Positions 1 to 10,834 are shown, numbered from the stretch's first letter. The stretch: DNA of 64,000 bases from Rusavskia elegans (GCA_011316305.1 SAUG01000018.1:224970-288969); one strand, 5' to 3'. Notes: generated from the sequence alone by a model not told the origin. A program made the numbers and translations.

Positions 1-472
1 GAGTTGCAAGTGTGTTCAAAATCCTGCCAAACCCGATCCACATGTTGATCAACTGTTCAGTCTTCTCAACGACACCAGCGGCGAATCTGCCTTCCTGCCT
101 CATCTTATGGCCGATGAACGTGTCCAGGTCCTTGAGCACCAATGGTGTGATCGACCTGCCGTTGCGGGGAATGTTGGGACGTACAAGCGTGTCGAGGTCG
201 TACCAGAAGAGATAGCGGCATAGGCGCTGAGGATCGTTCTTGGCCGTGGTTCTTTCAATGTCAAGAGTGCTTCGCATGGACTCCATAAGCGATCCGCAAG
301 GGAGAGCCACGATGCTGCAATTTTGACAGTCATGAAATCCGGGGACAAAGAGCTAGTGGTTGAATTAATTTCTTGATTACAATAGCAGGTACTCTCTTCG
401 AACACTTACTCTGTGATCGAACAGACAGGGGCTTTCCATGAACCCACGTATGGACTCTAGAGGGGGATTCAT
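1..472 (-). CDS. Hypothetical protein, 5' part only (runs off left edge)
   Basis: The minus-strand coding sequence is join(472..410, 352..1), incomplete at its 3' end. Exon 1 (21 codons) starts MNPPLESIRG. A 57-bp intron (409-353) has a GTAAGTG donor and a CACTAG acceptor. Exon 2 reads LFVPGFHDCQNC and continues open for 117 codons to the window edge. The visible 138 residues are soluble and have a C-x2-C pair near residue 30; no signal peptide or membrane segment is seen. I do not recognise the family. The reading frame stays open upstream of the chosen ATG to 796, so an upstream start (MAMDDLDRSV at 796), with or without an extra intron, cannot be excluded. The ATG at 472 was chosen because the upstream stretch looks low-complexity and untranslated. 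Frame continuity across the intron is the main support. Confidence 0.6.
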
Positions 473-796
473 GATGGCTGAGGGGTGTATGAGCGAGGCG
501 ATACACTTTCCTGTGGGTGTTGGAGAATGAGGTGAAGTGAAGGAAGGAAAGCCAGGAAAGAAATTTCGGAATGATAAGTGGGACAGAAACCAGATGAAAC
601 AGCTGCGCAACAAAGAGTAAAAAGGCGGTGCGGCTACGTACCTCTGACACCTTGTTTGCTGTACTGCAGGGACTTGGCGGTGAAGCATCTCATAACCAAA
701 AACCTGCATCGACAGATTGGTGAGCACTCCCAACATTAATCTATGGAGTAACTCCAGGCATCGCCCGACGGACCGGTCCAGGTCGTCCATAGCCAC

Positions 797-1976
797 ATGA
801 TCTGGACGGGCTAGTGAACGTCAAAACGCATCGCTCACCTCTCGGTACGAGAGTTGATACGATGATCATCTGGTCAGTGATCGACTAGCGTGCTCTTTTT
901 GGCTTGGTGGTAGATTACTTTGAGAATCGTTATTTTGAGAATCGCTCCGGAAAACGCTCAACAAGGACCAGTACTTTGGATTGGACAACTTAGATGCAGA
1001 GTTGCCGCAGTTCCTGCGTCCTAGATTCTAATGTTGGATATGCACTATCAGCGTTCAAAGATCTGCCACCGATCAGTCCCAATACTTACTTACTCGTTAA
1101 TCGAAAAACTGCAGTCTTTTGACTCTGTGCCCCCAGGCTGTATCGAGATTCCTTATCTTCGTAGCCGATCTCTCCAACATACTCGATCGACTAGACTCTT
1201 TGCTCCCAGCTGAACCATCGCTTGTGGCTGAACGTTGGTCTGCTCTCGGGCCTATCACAGCACCATGACTGCTGAATGACCGAAGTCAAGCCAGCCATGA
1301 CAATTATGAACCAAATCTGCTTTTAGCATCACAGCTCATCTCCTAGGAGCTTCTGGCATGACTGTGAGTACTGACTCATAGACAAGGTGGTAATTATCAT
1401 CAGGTGCTACCTCGTTGATCCTTGAGTTATTAACAGGGGTCGCCAATACTTGATCGCAACACTGCACAGAGCTAAACGCTTGCAAGCGGGAAGGAGGGAA
1501 TACTAGCCTGATGCCGAGCCAAAAAGGAGCCTGTGTATTAGGGGTTTTATTGAGGGAACGGATAAATTTTAGGCGTGGGTGAAGGTGATAAAGCGGACTA
1601 AGAAAGGAAGTATCACATTGAACGTTGACTGGTGCGTCGGTGACACCCGCGACAGTGAACTCGGATTTATGACCCTGTCCAGAGCTTACCATACTCTTCC
1701 CGATCGTTTAAAATTCCTCTGGATTCCTCCCCAAAAGCCTCTACAATTCATCCGTCACGAAGGCCGTCTCCCAGATTTGATGGCCTCAAAACTTGTCGCC
1801 CGCTGCTTGGGGATATCGCTCGGACCATGGCTCTGGAGTTGCTCTTGCACCTCTTTCTCCTGAACATACCCTCCAACGCTCAACGACCTAATTTTCATTT
1901 CTCAATCACCGATCTTGTTCACAAGCTCGCTCGCCTCAGCTACACTCCAGGCCCGGGGGCCACTCGACATGACGCA
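797..1976. other. Intergenic, no supported gene
   Basis: Balanced base composition. Short overlapping ORFs occur on both strands, but none shows a splice-consistent extension, signal peptide or recognisable domain. Nothing else stands out. Confidence 0.5.
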
Positions 1977-2282
1977 CTAATCCTTATAACGAGCGACGGC
2001 GTTAGGTACAACAGTGTGAACGCTTTGCACAAGTCGTGCGGTCGCCTCACCTAAGTCATCGATTTTGGTCCACGCTATGCCAGGAGCCGAGCCATCGTGG
2101 AATATCCTAATCTCGCATATAATCATGGCGTGGGAAAGCTGGTGCACACTGGACAGGACTCGGATTCGACGGCTCCACGAATTGCTGTATACGGAGAAAC
2201 TATTCCATTCCCCTTGTGTCTTTATGTGCGCTGGGGAGTCGAGGCATTCCTCCGTGGCAAGATACGCTTGCAATACACGCAC
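1977..2282 (-). pseudogene. Possible remnant of a small secreted-protein gene
   Basis: The minus-strand frame reads through a hydrophobic/Cys segment (SHAMIICEIRIFHDG) followed by a helix-like stretch (DLGEATARLVQSV). This order, a Cys-containing beta-like strand followed by an amphipathic helix, is the one seen in the intact secreted genes at 3555-4715 and 25098-26263. The frame ends in a TAG just before the position where the family has its next Cys. No signal-peptide exon could be found upstream. The opposite strand also has an open frame (2097-2321), so the strand assignment is weak. The family assignment is inference. Confidence 0.3.
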
Positions 2283-3554
2283 AGCAGAGGATGTACCGCC
2301 CTCGCCGCCGAAATCTGTTGAGGTATAGAGAACATTGGAAACACCAGGCGTGCTATTGCGCGCCGGTATAACGGCGCTTCTGTGAGCCTATGAGACGGCA
2401 AACTAGTCTTTAGCAGGTTTAGGAGCACTCAATTTGCTAGGCATACCTCGGAGCGATGCTTGAGTTCGATGCTAGGATAGGTGTCAAACTGCCTTCGATC
2501 CTTTATCAGAACTAGATATTAGTTCACCACCCGCATTCTTTTGGTTTTGGTGTTAAAGTCTGACAAGAGGATCTTAGGATCGGACGGTACATACAATCGA
2601 AGGCTTGCGCAAAAGTCTTGGGAGAGTCGTCATCTGCTTGTTTCGCGGTGACACTAGTTTCAAGACGATCCGAGGGGTTCTTCGATGGGTTACAGGATAT
2701 CAGGACCAGCTTGCTTGAATCCACGCCCATAAGAAAGTGGGTTGAAGGTTTGTCCTCCGCTTTCCATAAGCCGGGAGGATTGCAATCTAGGAAATTACGG
2801 TCTGGCTAGCTACTATTGTAGTTTAGATATATGTCTGTACAGAAGGAAAAGGGGAACGCCACATTCCAGAAGGATTGTACGCAAAGTCAGAGAGGGTTGG
2901 CGACGTCATATAATGCAGCGACTAGAACGATAACATATATGAACTACCGGAGATTGAGAGCCTAACGGCCAGTACAGGGATTGACCAGACGAGAAAATTT
3001 CTTGTGACGTTAAAAACCTATGTTGTGGGGAAAAGTGGAGTGATGAATGACATGACAGTATGCCGCTACCGCCCCAATGGTTGAAGCCTAACTTAAGCCC
3101 GACAACCTCGGAATGAGTCGGAGAGATAGAAAAAAAACTCCACCAAAACTGTCCACTGCAACTGCGTTCTACAACGATCAGAGTAGCATTCAAGCCCATC
3201 ATCTACTGCTGAGGGGCGTCCCGTATATACGCAGAGTACCTCTTGCGCCGCCCTCCTACAGGGTTGAGATCTGAGTCTAATCCAGGATACGATCGATACA
3301 CAACTCACGATAGTCGAATAGGTCGGCGTACTTGATAATCCCACGAGCTTTGAGTAATCAACTCGTTGGCGAGTCTTACAAATTACAAGCCTTTTTGTGA
3401 TACCCGGTGACGGAGCTTTCAACTTATCGTTTTCCACCGCGTGTACCGCAGTGCCGACGGGTCGCCAGGAAGATCCAGCCACAGCTGTATAAAAACCACT
3501 CGTTCATCCGCTCTTGTCCTTCAGACGATCCCAATAACTGAAAAGTTTGGAAAT
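2283..3554. other. Intergenic, no supported gene
   Basis: Only short ORFs in conflicting frames. The ORFs at 2524-2730 (-), 2618-2809 (+) and 3093-3482 (-) show no domain, signal peptide or splice-consistent extension. The last ~150 bp is the presumed promoter of the secreted gene that starts at 3555. Confidence 0.45.
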
Positions 3555-4715
3555 ATGCGCGGCCCACGCATAACATCTCTGATCGTTGACATATCGCTTC
3601 TCGCATCCGCGGTTTCCTCAGCAGTGATAACACCGGCACAGTTTATAGGCGGACAGATCGGTCCTGTTTCGTACAATGAGAATGATCGACTAGACGTCGG
3701 AGAAGTCCTGTCCGATCCAGCTACCACAGCTGTTACCTCGCCCAGCGCCATCGCGATCGATGTTGCATGCAACGGCAGAATATTCGGCACTGACCTGAAC
3801 CTAGAAAGCTGCCTAGACGCTCTGCGCTTGATTCCTCCAGGACGACAGCAAAATAGCTTCGCAATGCGACATGAACCGCCCAGCGCTCAGTCCAATGTCA
3901 AGCTCCCGTACAGGTGGCTGAGCCGTAAGTTGCACAGAAGGGCAAAAGCCCATCGCAGCCCCTACCACATATTTAGAAAGAGCTCGCTGATTTGTGCACG
4001 TGGGACAGCGGACGGACTTTGTAGTTTCCACGTCTACTTGGTTGAGCCGGCTGTCCAAGCTCATGCGAGCTACCTGGAAATCTTCCTAGCGGCCACCACA
4101 GTAATGCATACCTGCGTTAACAGCGCTCGGAGTAAAGGAGGCGTCGCAAGTAACATCGGTAACACATATCCCATCTTGATACGCTCTCACGGCCTGATCT
4201 GTTTGTAGGTGGTGACAATAAGCTTGCGGTATCGGTAGCCAAATCCGAGAACAGCGATATTCATTGCCTGCCCAATACCAGAGCACCTTCAGCTGCTGCA
4301 TGCCACGCCATTATCGATAATATTGATGCTTCGAGACAGTTGACGCTCTTCGGCGACCCATTCCTCCAGCCACCAGCAGAGCAACCCCTTCCTCATTTCT
4401 TGTCAGATGGTAATTATTCCTTGCTTCCCTTAATTTGAATTGCACTGCTGTTATATGTCCGATCTGACATTTCTTTCTTCAGTGAACCATGAATGCTGGG
4501 CTTCTATTAGGTTGCCGCAGCTTCGCGGAATGACGCAATACGCCACGTGGTTCGAAATGTGGGAGGCGGCATCGGCAATATACTATATGTGTTTGCTGCC
4601 CCATGGAGTCAACGGCTTCGCCAATTCGATCGGCAGAGCGGGTCCGGGACCCGGACAGATCCAAATGTATCTTCTCAATCGTCCACTCACGGTGGGGAAT
4701 TCGACGAAGGTCTAA
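3555..4715 (+). CDS. Secreted Cys-containing protein with two internal repeats
   Basis: The gene model is join(3555..3924, 4009..4158, 4209..4409, 4483..4715), giving 317 aa. The three introns are 84, 50 and 73 bp, with GTAAGT, GTAACA and GTAATT donors, and every junction keeps the frame. The N-terminus (MRGPRITSLIVDISLLASAV, then SSAVITPAQ) is a signal peptide, so export is expected. Two similar modules follow. Module 1 has C-x-GRIFG...LESCLDALR...LPYRWLS-PDGLC...ASYLEIFLAATTVMHTC and then GGVASNIGG. Module 2 has C...AACHAI...NHECWASIRL...YATWFEMWEAASAIYYMC and then NGFANSIG. The DGLC motif and the GG motif are each created across an intron (introns 1 and 2), which strongly supports the model. 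The same two-module layout occurs in the gene at 25098-26263. I know of no enzymatic function; a candidate effector or other secreted protein is an inference from size, Cys pattern and subtelomeric position. Confidence 0.8.
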
Positions 4716-5059
4716 CCTTTTTGGAGAAGCGATCGTGATGGAGTATGATCTCTTGGGGTCGTAAGATATAGTACTCGGGATGCTTTTAGGCTGTCGGACC
4801 CTGGTATAGTTAATCAAAGCTAGCCAAGCCCCTTTATCGAGTACCACCGTTACACTTCTTTGCGTTCGGCAGGATCGCTGACATTGGCGCTGGAATATTT
4901 CACTTCGTGGCTTTGGTCTTGACCAGGTAACCCATACCGAGCTTATCAAACGTCAGTGGAGCGGGACTCCTTGATAGGAGACACTTGAGACCAAGCAGCC
5001 ATTCATTCCCACATGGCCACGCCATCTTTGCTAAACCACTGTGCCCGGCTCTTCTGTAA

Positions 5060-5645
5060 GTGGAACTGGCTGCCCGGGCTGCTACATTGTTAGCCGATGA
5101 AAGTGGCTCCCTCCTGCTGCCTTTGGTGGAGGATCTGGATATCATGGCACCCCTTGGTTTGAGCATGGATCGCTCCGTCAGTCTCCGGCTGTCGAGAGCA
5201 AATGACAAAGATTTGGAAAGGAATTTTGAGATGACCATTGAGGAGAATGGAGGTACGAAAAGCGCTCCATCGGTTCACGCGACAGGATCCGTTGCCCTTG
5301 AAGCCTCCGAGTCGAAGCAACTCACGAATTGCTCGGGTTCGAATAGTTGGGTAGTTATGACAAGATCAATCGACTAAAGGATGCGTCACGTATGACCAAT
5401 ACTGTAAGGGCGTCACCCGCATATATAGACGGGGCAATAAGGTTGCGGGCGCTGTCAAATTGCCGGACGAGGATCTTAGCATCTTCCGAAAGGGCATCAC
5501 CAAGCCAATTGCCGTCGACAATTTCGTCCAAGTGGCCGGGTTGCAGATGAACTGTTTGCACGAATGCGAAGCCGATAAAGTAAAAGGAGCCGATAATAGC
5601 AAGATGCTGGCATGTACTCAACACATCATAACGACGAGACGCTGA
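5060..5645 (+). pseudogene. Small Cys-rich protein gene, frame-broken
   Basis: Two plus-strand open stretches lie end to end. Frame 2 (5060-5377) ends with a Lys/Glu/Asn-rich part and SKQLTNC. Frame 0 (5359-5645) continues GCVTYDQYC, RIYRRGNKVAGAVKLPDED, GLQMNCLHEC and MLACTQHIITTRR-stop. Together they hold six Cys with hydrophilic spacers, typical of small secreted fungal proteins. No clear signal peptide was found upstream. The two frames meet around 5358-5378, where either a 1-nt shift or an unrecognised intron ending in ACTAAAG is needed. A minus-strand ORF (5355-5654) overlaps and looks less protein-like because it lacks the spaced Cys. The function is unknown, and whether the gene is broken or merely spliced is open. 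Confidence 0.4.
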
Positions 5646-5786
5646 GAGCGGCACGCAGGTACTTGAATTGATCCCCCCCTGCTATTCCGAAAAAATGACA
5701 ATATCGATCTACTGCTGACGTCTAGCTCTGCAGAGCGAAGGATGACCCCAAGGCCAAGCTAACTGTATGAACCTTAGAAGTCTAAC

Positions 5787-6444
5787 TCAAAGCCCGTCTG
5801 CACAGGCCGGGCTTTGCGCCATTCGTGAACATTGGCTTTCAGCAGCTCTGCAAGTGCGCCATTGAGTTTTGGGCTTTCCATCAATGAGTACAGCCGACGT
5901 GACGTCAAAAGGCTGGACCCCTCCCTTGTTGCCACAATTGTCCTTGCTGTACCAGGTGCCCTTGGCTTCCTGCCGGATAATCTTGAACTGTAAACCGCAG
6001 ACACAAGGCTCGATGTCGTCGCCGGAGGCAACGCAGTCCTGGGAGGTCGTTTGCACTGTTGTTGTTGTTGTAGCGATGCTGACGCCGAAAGTGAGACCGG
6101 CTTCCAGACCGTCGAGGAGATCAAACGCGGCGTTGCCTCCAAAGTCCACGGCAATCTCTTTAGAGAGCTCTCGACCTTCCGTCAGGCTGCATGCTGCAGT
6201 TTGTTATCGGCCGTCGCGAGAAATATCTGTCGAACGGAAGGAATCATTTACACTCTTGCCCTGCGGTACAGGTATTCGCATCATAGTTCTGCCACCCGTG
6301 ATCTCCAACCTTCTCAGTCGCATCTGCCGTGCTGGCAGTGGTGTAAAAGTGTCCCATTACACAAGGGGTTGTTCCTGGGAACATGTACTGTGGGGTGGAC
6401 GCTACTAGATGTGATAAGGATATGAGAATTCCAAGGGTAGACAT
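5787..6444 (-). CDS. Small secreted Cys-rich protein (199 aa)
   Basis: The minus-strand model is join(6444..6252, 6193..5787). One 58-bp intron (6251-6194, GTAAATG donor, CTGCAG acceptor) sits inside codon 65 and keeps the frame. The signal peptide is MSTLGILISLSHLVAS; the start at 6444 is preferred over the in-frame ATG at 6534 because it places this hydrophobic stretch at the N-terminus. The mature part has Cys at TTPC, NTC, SC, SQDC, EPCVC, DNC, RTC and SQC, i.e. about ten Cys counting PACADGL. It also contains a short Thr run (TTTTT). The C-terminal half (VCGLQFKIIRQEAKGTWYSK) looks like a compact beta-rich disulfide domain. I do not recognise the family. A long plus-strand ORF (5869-6408) is its antisense shadow. 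The gene looks intact. Confidence 0.7.
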
Positions 6445-6680
6445 GCTTCTATTACTTGAACAAGTAGAATTTGAGATCCGCAGTTTAGAGGACAACTGCT
6501 TCGGTTTCTTTCTCAGAAGAAGAGACTTTGACAATAATCACTGAGTGAGAGGAGATACCTTATAATTTATCTTCAGAGCAGCGGCGGTGTCTGTGCTACC
6601 AACGCCAGGGCAAAGGCTAGGAGGGACGGCTAGATGTAGATGGGACGGCAGGACATGCAACAGAAAGGCCCCTGAGCATA

Positions 6681-6950
6681 GATTGCGTCTCCGGATGTCA
6701 GTGGTTACACTGCGTTTCAATGGAGACCAATTAAATGAACCTTCCTGTCTGTTCCCGGAGTGTAAGATACCAATTAATGAACCTTCCTGTCTGATCCCGG
6801 TGTGTAACCAAAGCAATGAGTGATGACTAAAGTACGGACGACAGCAAGACTCGCTGTTCCGTATAGATTGCGTCTCCAGATGTCAATGGTTACACTGCGT
6901 TTCGTACAACCAGAGTACGGACGACAGCAAGACATGCTGTCCCGTACTAC
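6681..6950. repeat. Cluster of short interspersed repeats with an imperfect hairpin
   Basis: Three different short sequences are each present twice. A ~38-bp unit occurs at 6681-6718 and 6866-6903, differing only by G/A transitions, with a C/T difference just before it. A ~40-bp unit is in direct tandem at 6726-6765 and 6768-6807. A 20-bp unit beginning AGTACGGACGACAGC occurs at 6832-6851 and 6914-6933. The second copy of the last unit continues into an inverted arm (GCTGTCCCGTAC), giving an imperfect hairpin over about 6915-6946. No ORF is involved. The differences are mostly transitions, as expected of lightly RIP-mutated repeats. Confidence 0.65.
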
Positions 6951-7247
6951 GCTTGACAAGGGACTGCATCCTGCGAATTAAAAAACATCCATAATCCTGG
7001 AAGTGACAAGCGTGCCTTGTTTGATAAATTAGATATGATTCGCATTAATCTATTAGTGTAACAATGACCAAGGTTCGATATCGAGGTAGGGACGCTTGTC
7101 ACCTCGGCGTAGGGGAATCAGCGTATCTGGGTGGTCGATGCGCATGACGTCACTAACGCGTTTACGGCGGGTATCCACAGACTCATCAATAAAAAGCAGG
7201 ACTGGCTTCATCCACTGTCCAACATTCATACCCATGTCTCAGATACA

Positions 7248-8303
7248 ATGGCCCGCCAGAGGTTCCTGCTACTCGCCCTACTCTCACTCGTCATAACCAT
7301 CGGGAAAAGCTCCCTGGGGGACAACACTGATTGTGCAGACCATAGTACATACCACGTCAACGCAACAACTTCAACCGAATTGCCCTCCTCCTTCAAGCCC
7401 ACGTTCGGCCCTCTATCAAATGGCTCCTATCATTGGACTTGGACTCTGGCAACAGAAACATATGACACGAGATCCTCCACCACTTCTATTCGACAAGCGT
7501 TGTGGCTGAACGTCCAGCCTCGGCTTGACCTCCATGCACCAGATCTAGGCCATCTTGGCTGCGGCCTCGTGGTGCATGGTCTTAAGCCGGGCGTTCTCGA
7601 GAAGGCGTCCAAGCAGCAGAGTGGGACCTGCACCAACATACTCAGCTCGACCTGTATCACCGAATTGATTGACGGTACCACTGCTTATGCCGCGATGCTC
7701 TCTTCCTCCAGCTTTGTTGGTATCACCGAAATCTGTCAAGAATTCAAGACTCTCGGAGGAGAATGGAAGACTCTTGGTGTGACGTCGAAGTGTTCGGATG
7801 ATTTGGCAGATGACGCTTGGATCCAATCCTTCCGTAAGTTCCTCGGAATTTGCCCCGTCCACTTCTCGAACACTGCAGCGACATGTACGAGAGGCATTAC
7901 TAGACTAACGAGACCATCAGCTTTTGCCTCTCCTGAGCTCCCTTCTTCCCTGACTTGCACCCCTGAAAACAACGCCTCTGCTCCACCTGTCTCCTGGGGT
8001 ACTTCAACTTACTCAAGTCCAAACTTCACCAGCTACGACAATCTTACACGGTCCATGACACCGCTCATATCCATTATGTTTGAAAACCATACTACAGATA
8101 GCAACACGACACTGGGCTATTCGCAGAGCCAGCTCTCCTGTTTGCGTCCTACTGTTGTTGACGGAAGCCGAGTACCCACGACGCCTCTGACCTCAGGAGA
8201 CGGAAAGATGGGCGGGGCGGGCAGAACGGGTAGGACGGGCGGAACGGCACTTTTCCTTACGGTGCTCGTTGGGATCCAGGGCATTGCGAGGGTATATGCG
8301 TGA
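7248..8303 (+). CDS. Secreted/cell-surface protein with GPI-like C-terminus (322 aa)
   Basis: The model is join(7248..7833, 7921..8303). The 87-bp intron (GTAAGT donor, ACTAAC branch point, ATCAG acceptor) is a multiple of three, so the raw frame reads through it; the three canonical signals argue that it is removed. The start at 7248 places a clear signal peptide, MARQRFLLLALLSLVITIGK, at the N-terminus; an in-frame ATG at 7131 would bury it. The mature protein is Ser/Thr-rich with many N-x-S/T sites (NGS, NAS, NFT, NLT, NHT, NTT) and scattered Cys. The C-terminus has a Gly-rich spacer (GGAGRTGRTGG) followed by a hydrophobic tail (TALFLTVLVGIQG), which resembles a GPI-anchor signal. It probably sits at the cell surface or wall. 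No enzymatic domain is recognised. Confidence 0.7.
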   Translation: MARQRFLLLALLSLVITIGKSSLGDNTDCADHSTYHVNATTSTELPSSFKPTFGPLSNGSYHWTWTLATETYDTRSSTTSIRQALWLNVQPRLDLHAPDLGHLGCGLVVHGLKPGVLEKASKQQSGTCTNILSSTCITELIDGTTAYAAMLSSSSFVGITEICQEFKTLGGEWKTLGVTSKCSDDLADDAWIQSFRKFLGICPVHFSNTAATCTRGITRLTRPSAFASPELPSSLTCTPENNASAPPVSWGTSTYSSPNFTSYDNLTRSMTPLISIMFENHTTDSNTTLGYSQSQLSCLRPTVVDGSRVPTTPLTSGDGKMGGAGRTGRTGGTALFLTVLVGIQGIARVYA

Positions 8304-8750
8304 AAATCGCGAAGGAGCTAATTCGAATTCACAGGACGGCTGAAGAATTTCTTTCCGAAGTCAGTGCAGCATGCGATGTCCTTCGGTTGGGTGGTGCTGT
8401 CAAGGCGAGCATGTTTAACGTGGCAACCATCGTGGAGGAGGACTGGCATTTAGAGTGGCTTTGCGTGGAAGCAGACTGATTACAAAGCATCATCAATAAA
8501 TCAATTGCAGATATCAATTCAGCGTGCAAGCCGGTAGTTATTGCTAGAATATACTGATAAGCTGTAGAGAAATGGCAAGAAAAAGGGTCTGGTATATGGT
8601 ATCGGGCGAGAAGAAGTTGTCCCCAAATTATGGCCCGTTGAAGAACATTCGTTTGCCACCACAAGAACTCATTCGAACTGCGGCTGGTAGCGGTGAGCAC
8701 GCTTTGAAAAGAATCAAGACCTAATCAGTTCGTACCTGGATGGGGAACAT
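8300..8750 (+). pseudogene. Protein-like stretch interrupted by stops
   Basis: In frame 2 the sequence reads VKIAKELIRIHRTAEEFLSE...AACDVLRLGG...EEDWHLEWLCVEAD to a TGA at 8480-8482. It then continues after the stop with LQSIINKSIADINSACKPVV and further stops (TGA TAA near 8552, TGA near 8638). The codons give a plausible helical protein, but there is no start and the family was not recognised. It overlaps the last bases of the upstream gene. It could be the tail of a decayed gene or chance. Confidence 0.25.
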
Positions 8751-8839
8751 AATCATTGACGATAGCCCCAGCGTTTAGATAACAGTCAAGCCACCCATTC
8801 CGCGCCTTCTTCACAACGATCGCAACCTCAACGACTGAG

Positions 8840-10080
8840 ATGGTTATAGTGTCCGGCAGCCGACTCTTCCAAGCTCCTTGTAACCAACCTCCGCCGGACA
8901 CTCCTCCACGTTCTCTCCAAACTCAATACCAGTCTCTACTCCATCTCCTCGGTAGACCCAGCATCAGTGTCTCGGAGCTTAGTCTTTGTATCTGGAACTC
9001 CGATCTCTACAAAGTTAGCATCAGTCTTTCCACACCCAGGCTCGGTCTTCCGAATCTCACCAGTAGCATCAGTATCACTCTCTTCTTTGGTAGATAGGTG
9101 CTGCCTCCAACTCGATGTCTCAAACCGTCTCGATCTGCAGGTGGTTTGAGGAATGGCATATATTGTCTCTCTGGTCTAAAGCGGTGCTGGAGAGACCGGG
9201 TCTTTCGTTGTGATCGTTACGCGCAGCAGGTTCTGTTACAATTCGAATCTGCTTATGATCTGGAGGAAGCTCTCTGCTCTCGCGTCTGCTGTGACTTCGA
9301 CTCCTCCCTAGTACTGGTGGTGGCTGTTGAGGTCACCGACGATGATATATTGTTATCCACTGCGTTTTTGGAGGATTTCGGTGAGATCCGCCAGGGCTGA
9401 GGAAGTGGTTGATGCCGGTTTGTTGCATTTTCTGTGAGTGTTAATAACGGCTATTCCGGCGACTGGTAATTGCTCTTGATAGTGGCTGTTCTAATGTCTC
9501 TGGTGATGAACTCGTAGCTGAACTGGCTCTTTGGTACTTTGCATTGGAGACCGATATTTCCAAAGCCGAAGCAGTTATTAAACTGCTTCTGCTGTCTTGC
9601 GAGGTCATATCCTACGCAATGGTAAAGCTCTCCCAATCGGTGCATCCCGTAATTCATTGTCCTGTTGACCAACCCTATGGTCCGGAAGGCAATGAACCCC
9701 GAGCTGATCCGTCATCTTTTTGCGTCGTCCTTGAGTCATTCGACTTGGGCTACATCCTCTGGATTAAACTCGTCCAATGTCTTTCCACTCCAGGGCATTG
9801 GCCGCGACGATTGCCTCAGCGGTACCCCTGACGCTACGGGCCTTTGCGATTAGCATCTTGAACCTGAATACCACGGGCGGCCACTGAAAAGGCGCTGGAG
9901 TGTCCAGATTGTAACCCTTACCTTCGCCTGGACAAGGATCTCCACGTCTTCGATGTAGAGGGTGTAATCTCGACCTCACCTCTTGAGTTGCTTAGACGAG
10001 ATAACTCGCTTTCGGCATTCCCCTCCAGCTATAGGTTGGGCTCAGAGTTAACAAGAGTATAACCTCGTAGTCGTAGCAGA
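8840..10080 (-). mobile_element. Truncated Tad-like non-LTR retrotransposon (LINE) remnant
   Basis: The minus-strand reading gives, in order, typical parts of a fungal LINE. ORF1 tail: a basic segment and a degenerate CCHC knuckle (CFGFGNIGLQC, 9573-9541) just before the ORF1 end. Endonuclease domain: IIVGDLNSHHQY at 9346-9311, corresponding to the GDFNxHH motif and followed by a TAG (9310-9308) where the family has Trp, then a later SNHLQIETV (9148-9122) corresponding to SDHLPI. The frame is broken in several places. Homology fades near 8840, before any reverse transcriptase motif, and the 5' side stops near 10080, directly against the monooxygenase pseudogene. Both ends are therefore truncated. 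Motif knowledge is from Tad/MGL-type elements; the exact ends are estimates. Confidence 0.65.
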
Positions 10081-10086
10081 GGGTCA

Positions 10087-10834
10087 GTGGTCGAAACTGC
10101 GAAAACTGTGTTTCCCCCCGGAACAAGTCATGGTAGTCTACAAGGGCATATCTATATCGTCTACTGGACTATCCCCCGAATATCTACCGACGACGAGTTC
10201 TGGAACATCTACCAAGCTCTTGAATCAAAGATCATCACGCTTAGGCCCACCCCACACGGCACCAGCAGGGCAATGTTCACCATTATGCCCTGCAACGACG
10301 CCTCAAGGAGCGACCGCCGAATACGACACGTTCTCCTTCGGAAAGAATTTTCCGACGCGGGCTGGCAAGCCACTCCTCGAATCCATGGCCCAAGTACCAG
10401 ACTTCTACTTCCACGTCATCGAACAGATTAAAATGGACAAATAGTCCAACTCCCGCGTCGTATATATAAGTGACGCCGCTCATGCTCCTATACTGATAGT
10501 TGGTTGCGGTACCACGTTGGCCATCGCCGGAGCATACCTTCTCGCAGGCGAATTGAAGAAGCTCAACGACGGCAAACATCCCGCAAAGGCGCTCGAAGCG
10601 TTCGAAAACATCTTTCACCGACATGTTGTGGAGTGGCAGAAAGTTCCCAAGTTTTTCCCGGATGTTGCGCACCCGGAGACGGCGTGGAAGCGGTGGGTGT
10701 TCCAGTGTTTCATATCGGGAGCTTCGGCGCTTGTGATGATTCCGTGGGTGAGGAGTTGGGCGCCGGATGACAGTAAGGATTATGAGTTCCCGTTACCAGG
10801 GTACCCCAGATTCGATCGGCAAAGCGCGGAATGA
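10087..10834 (+). pseudogene. FAD-dependent monooxygenase, C-terminal part, broken
   Basis: Frame 1 (from 10087) contains YWTIPRISTDDEFW, LRPTPHGTSRAMF and KEFSDAGWQA, which align with the middle of PheA/TetX-type FAD monooxygenases. Around 10380-10390 the reading moves to frame 2 (VPDFYFHVIEQIKMDK). A TAG at 10442-10444 follows, where family members have Trp, then the FAD-ribityl motif SDAAHAP (10469-10489; usually GDAAxxP), GCGTTLAIAGAYLLAGEL and a C-terminal tail ending RFDRQSAE. The N-terminal GxGxxG Rossmann part is missing; the LINE remnant abuts this side, so truncation by that insertion is likely. It carries at least one frameshift plus one nonsense codon (TGG to TAG fits RIP), so it is non-functional. 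Confidence 0.8.

Noticed and set aside
4479..4949. 156-codon minus-strand ORF
   Set aside because: Opposite to the last exon of the 3555 gene; Arg/Ser-rich shadow with no domain.
5869..6408. Long plus-strand ORFs (5869-6408 and 6051-6425)
   Set aside because: They are antisense to the spliced, signal-peptide-bearing minus-strand gene at 5787-6444, which has far better support.
7834..7920. Reading through this segment as coding (390-aa ORF from 7131)
   Set aside because: It has a GTAAGT donor, ACTAAC branch point and CAG acceptor, and the early start would bury the signal peptide.
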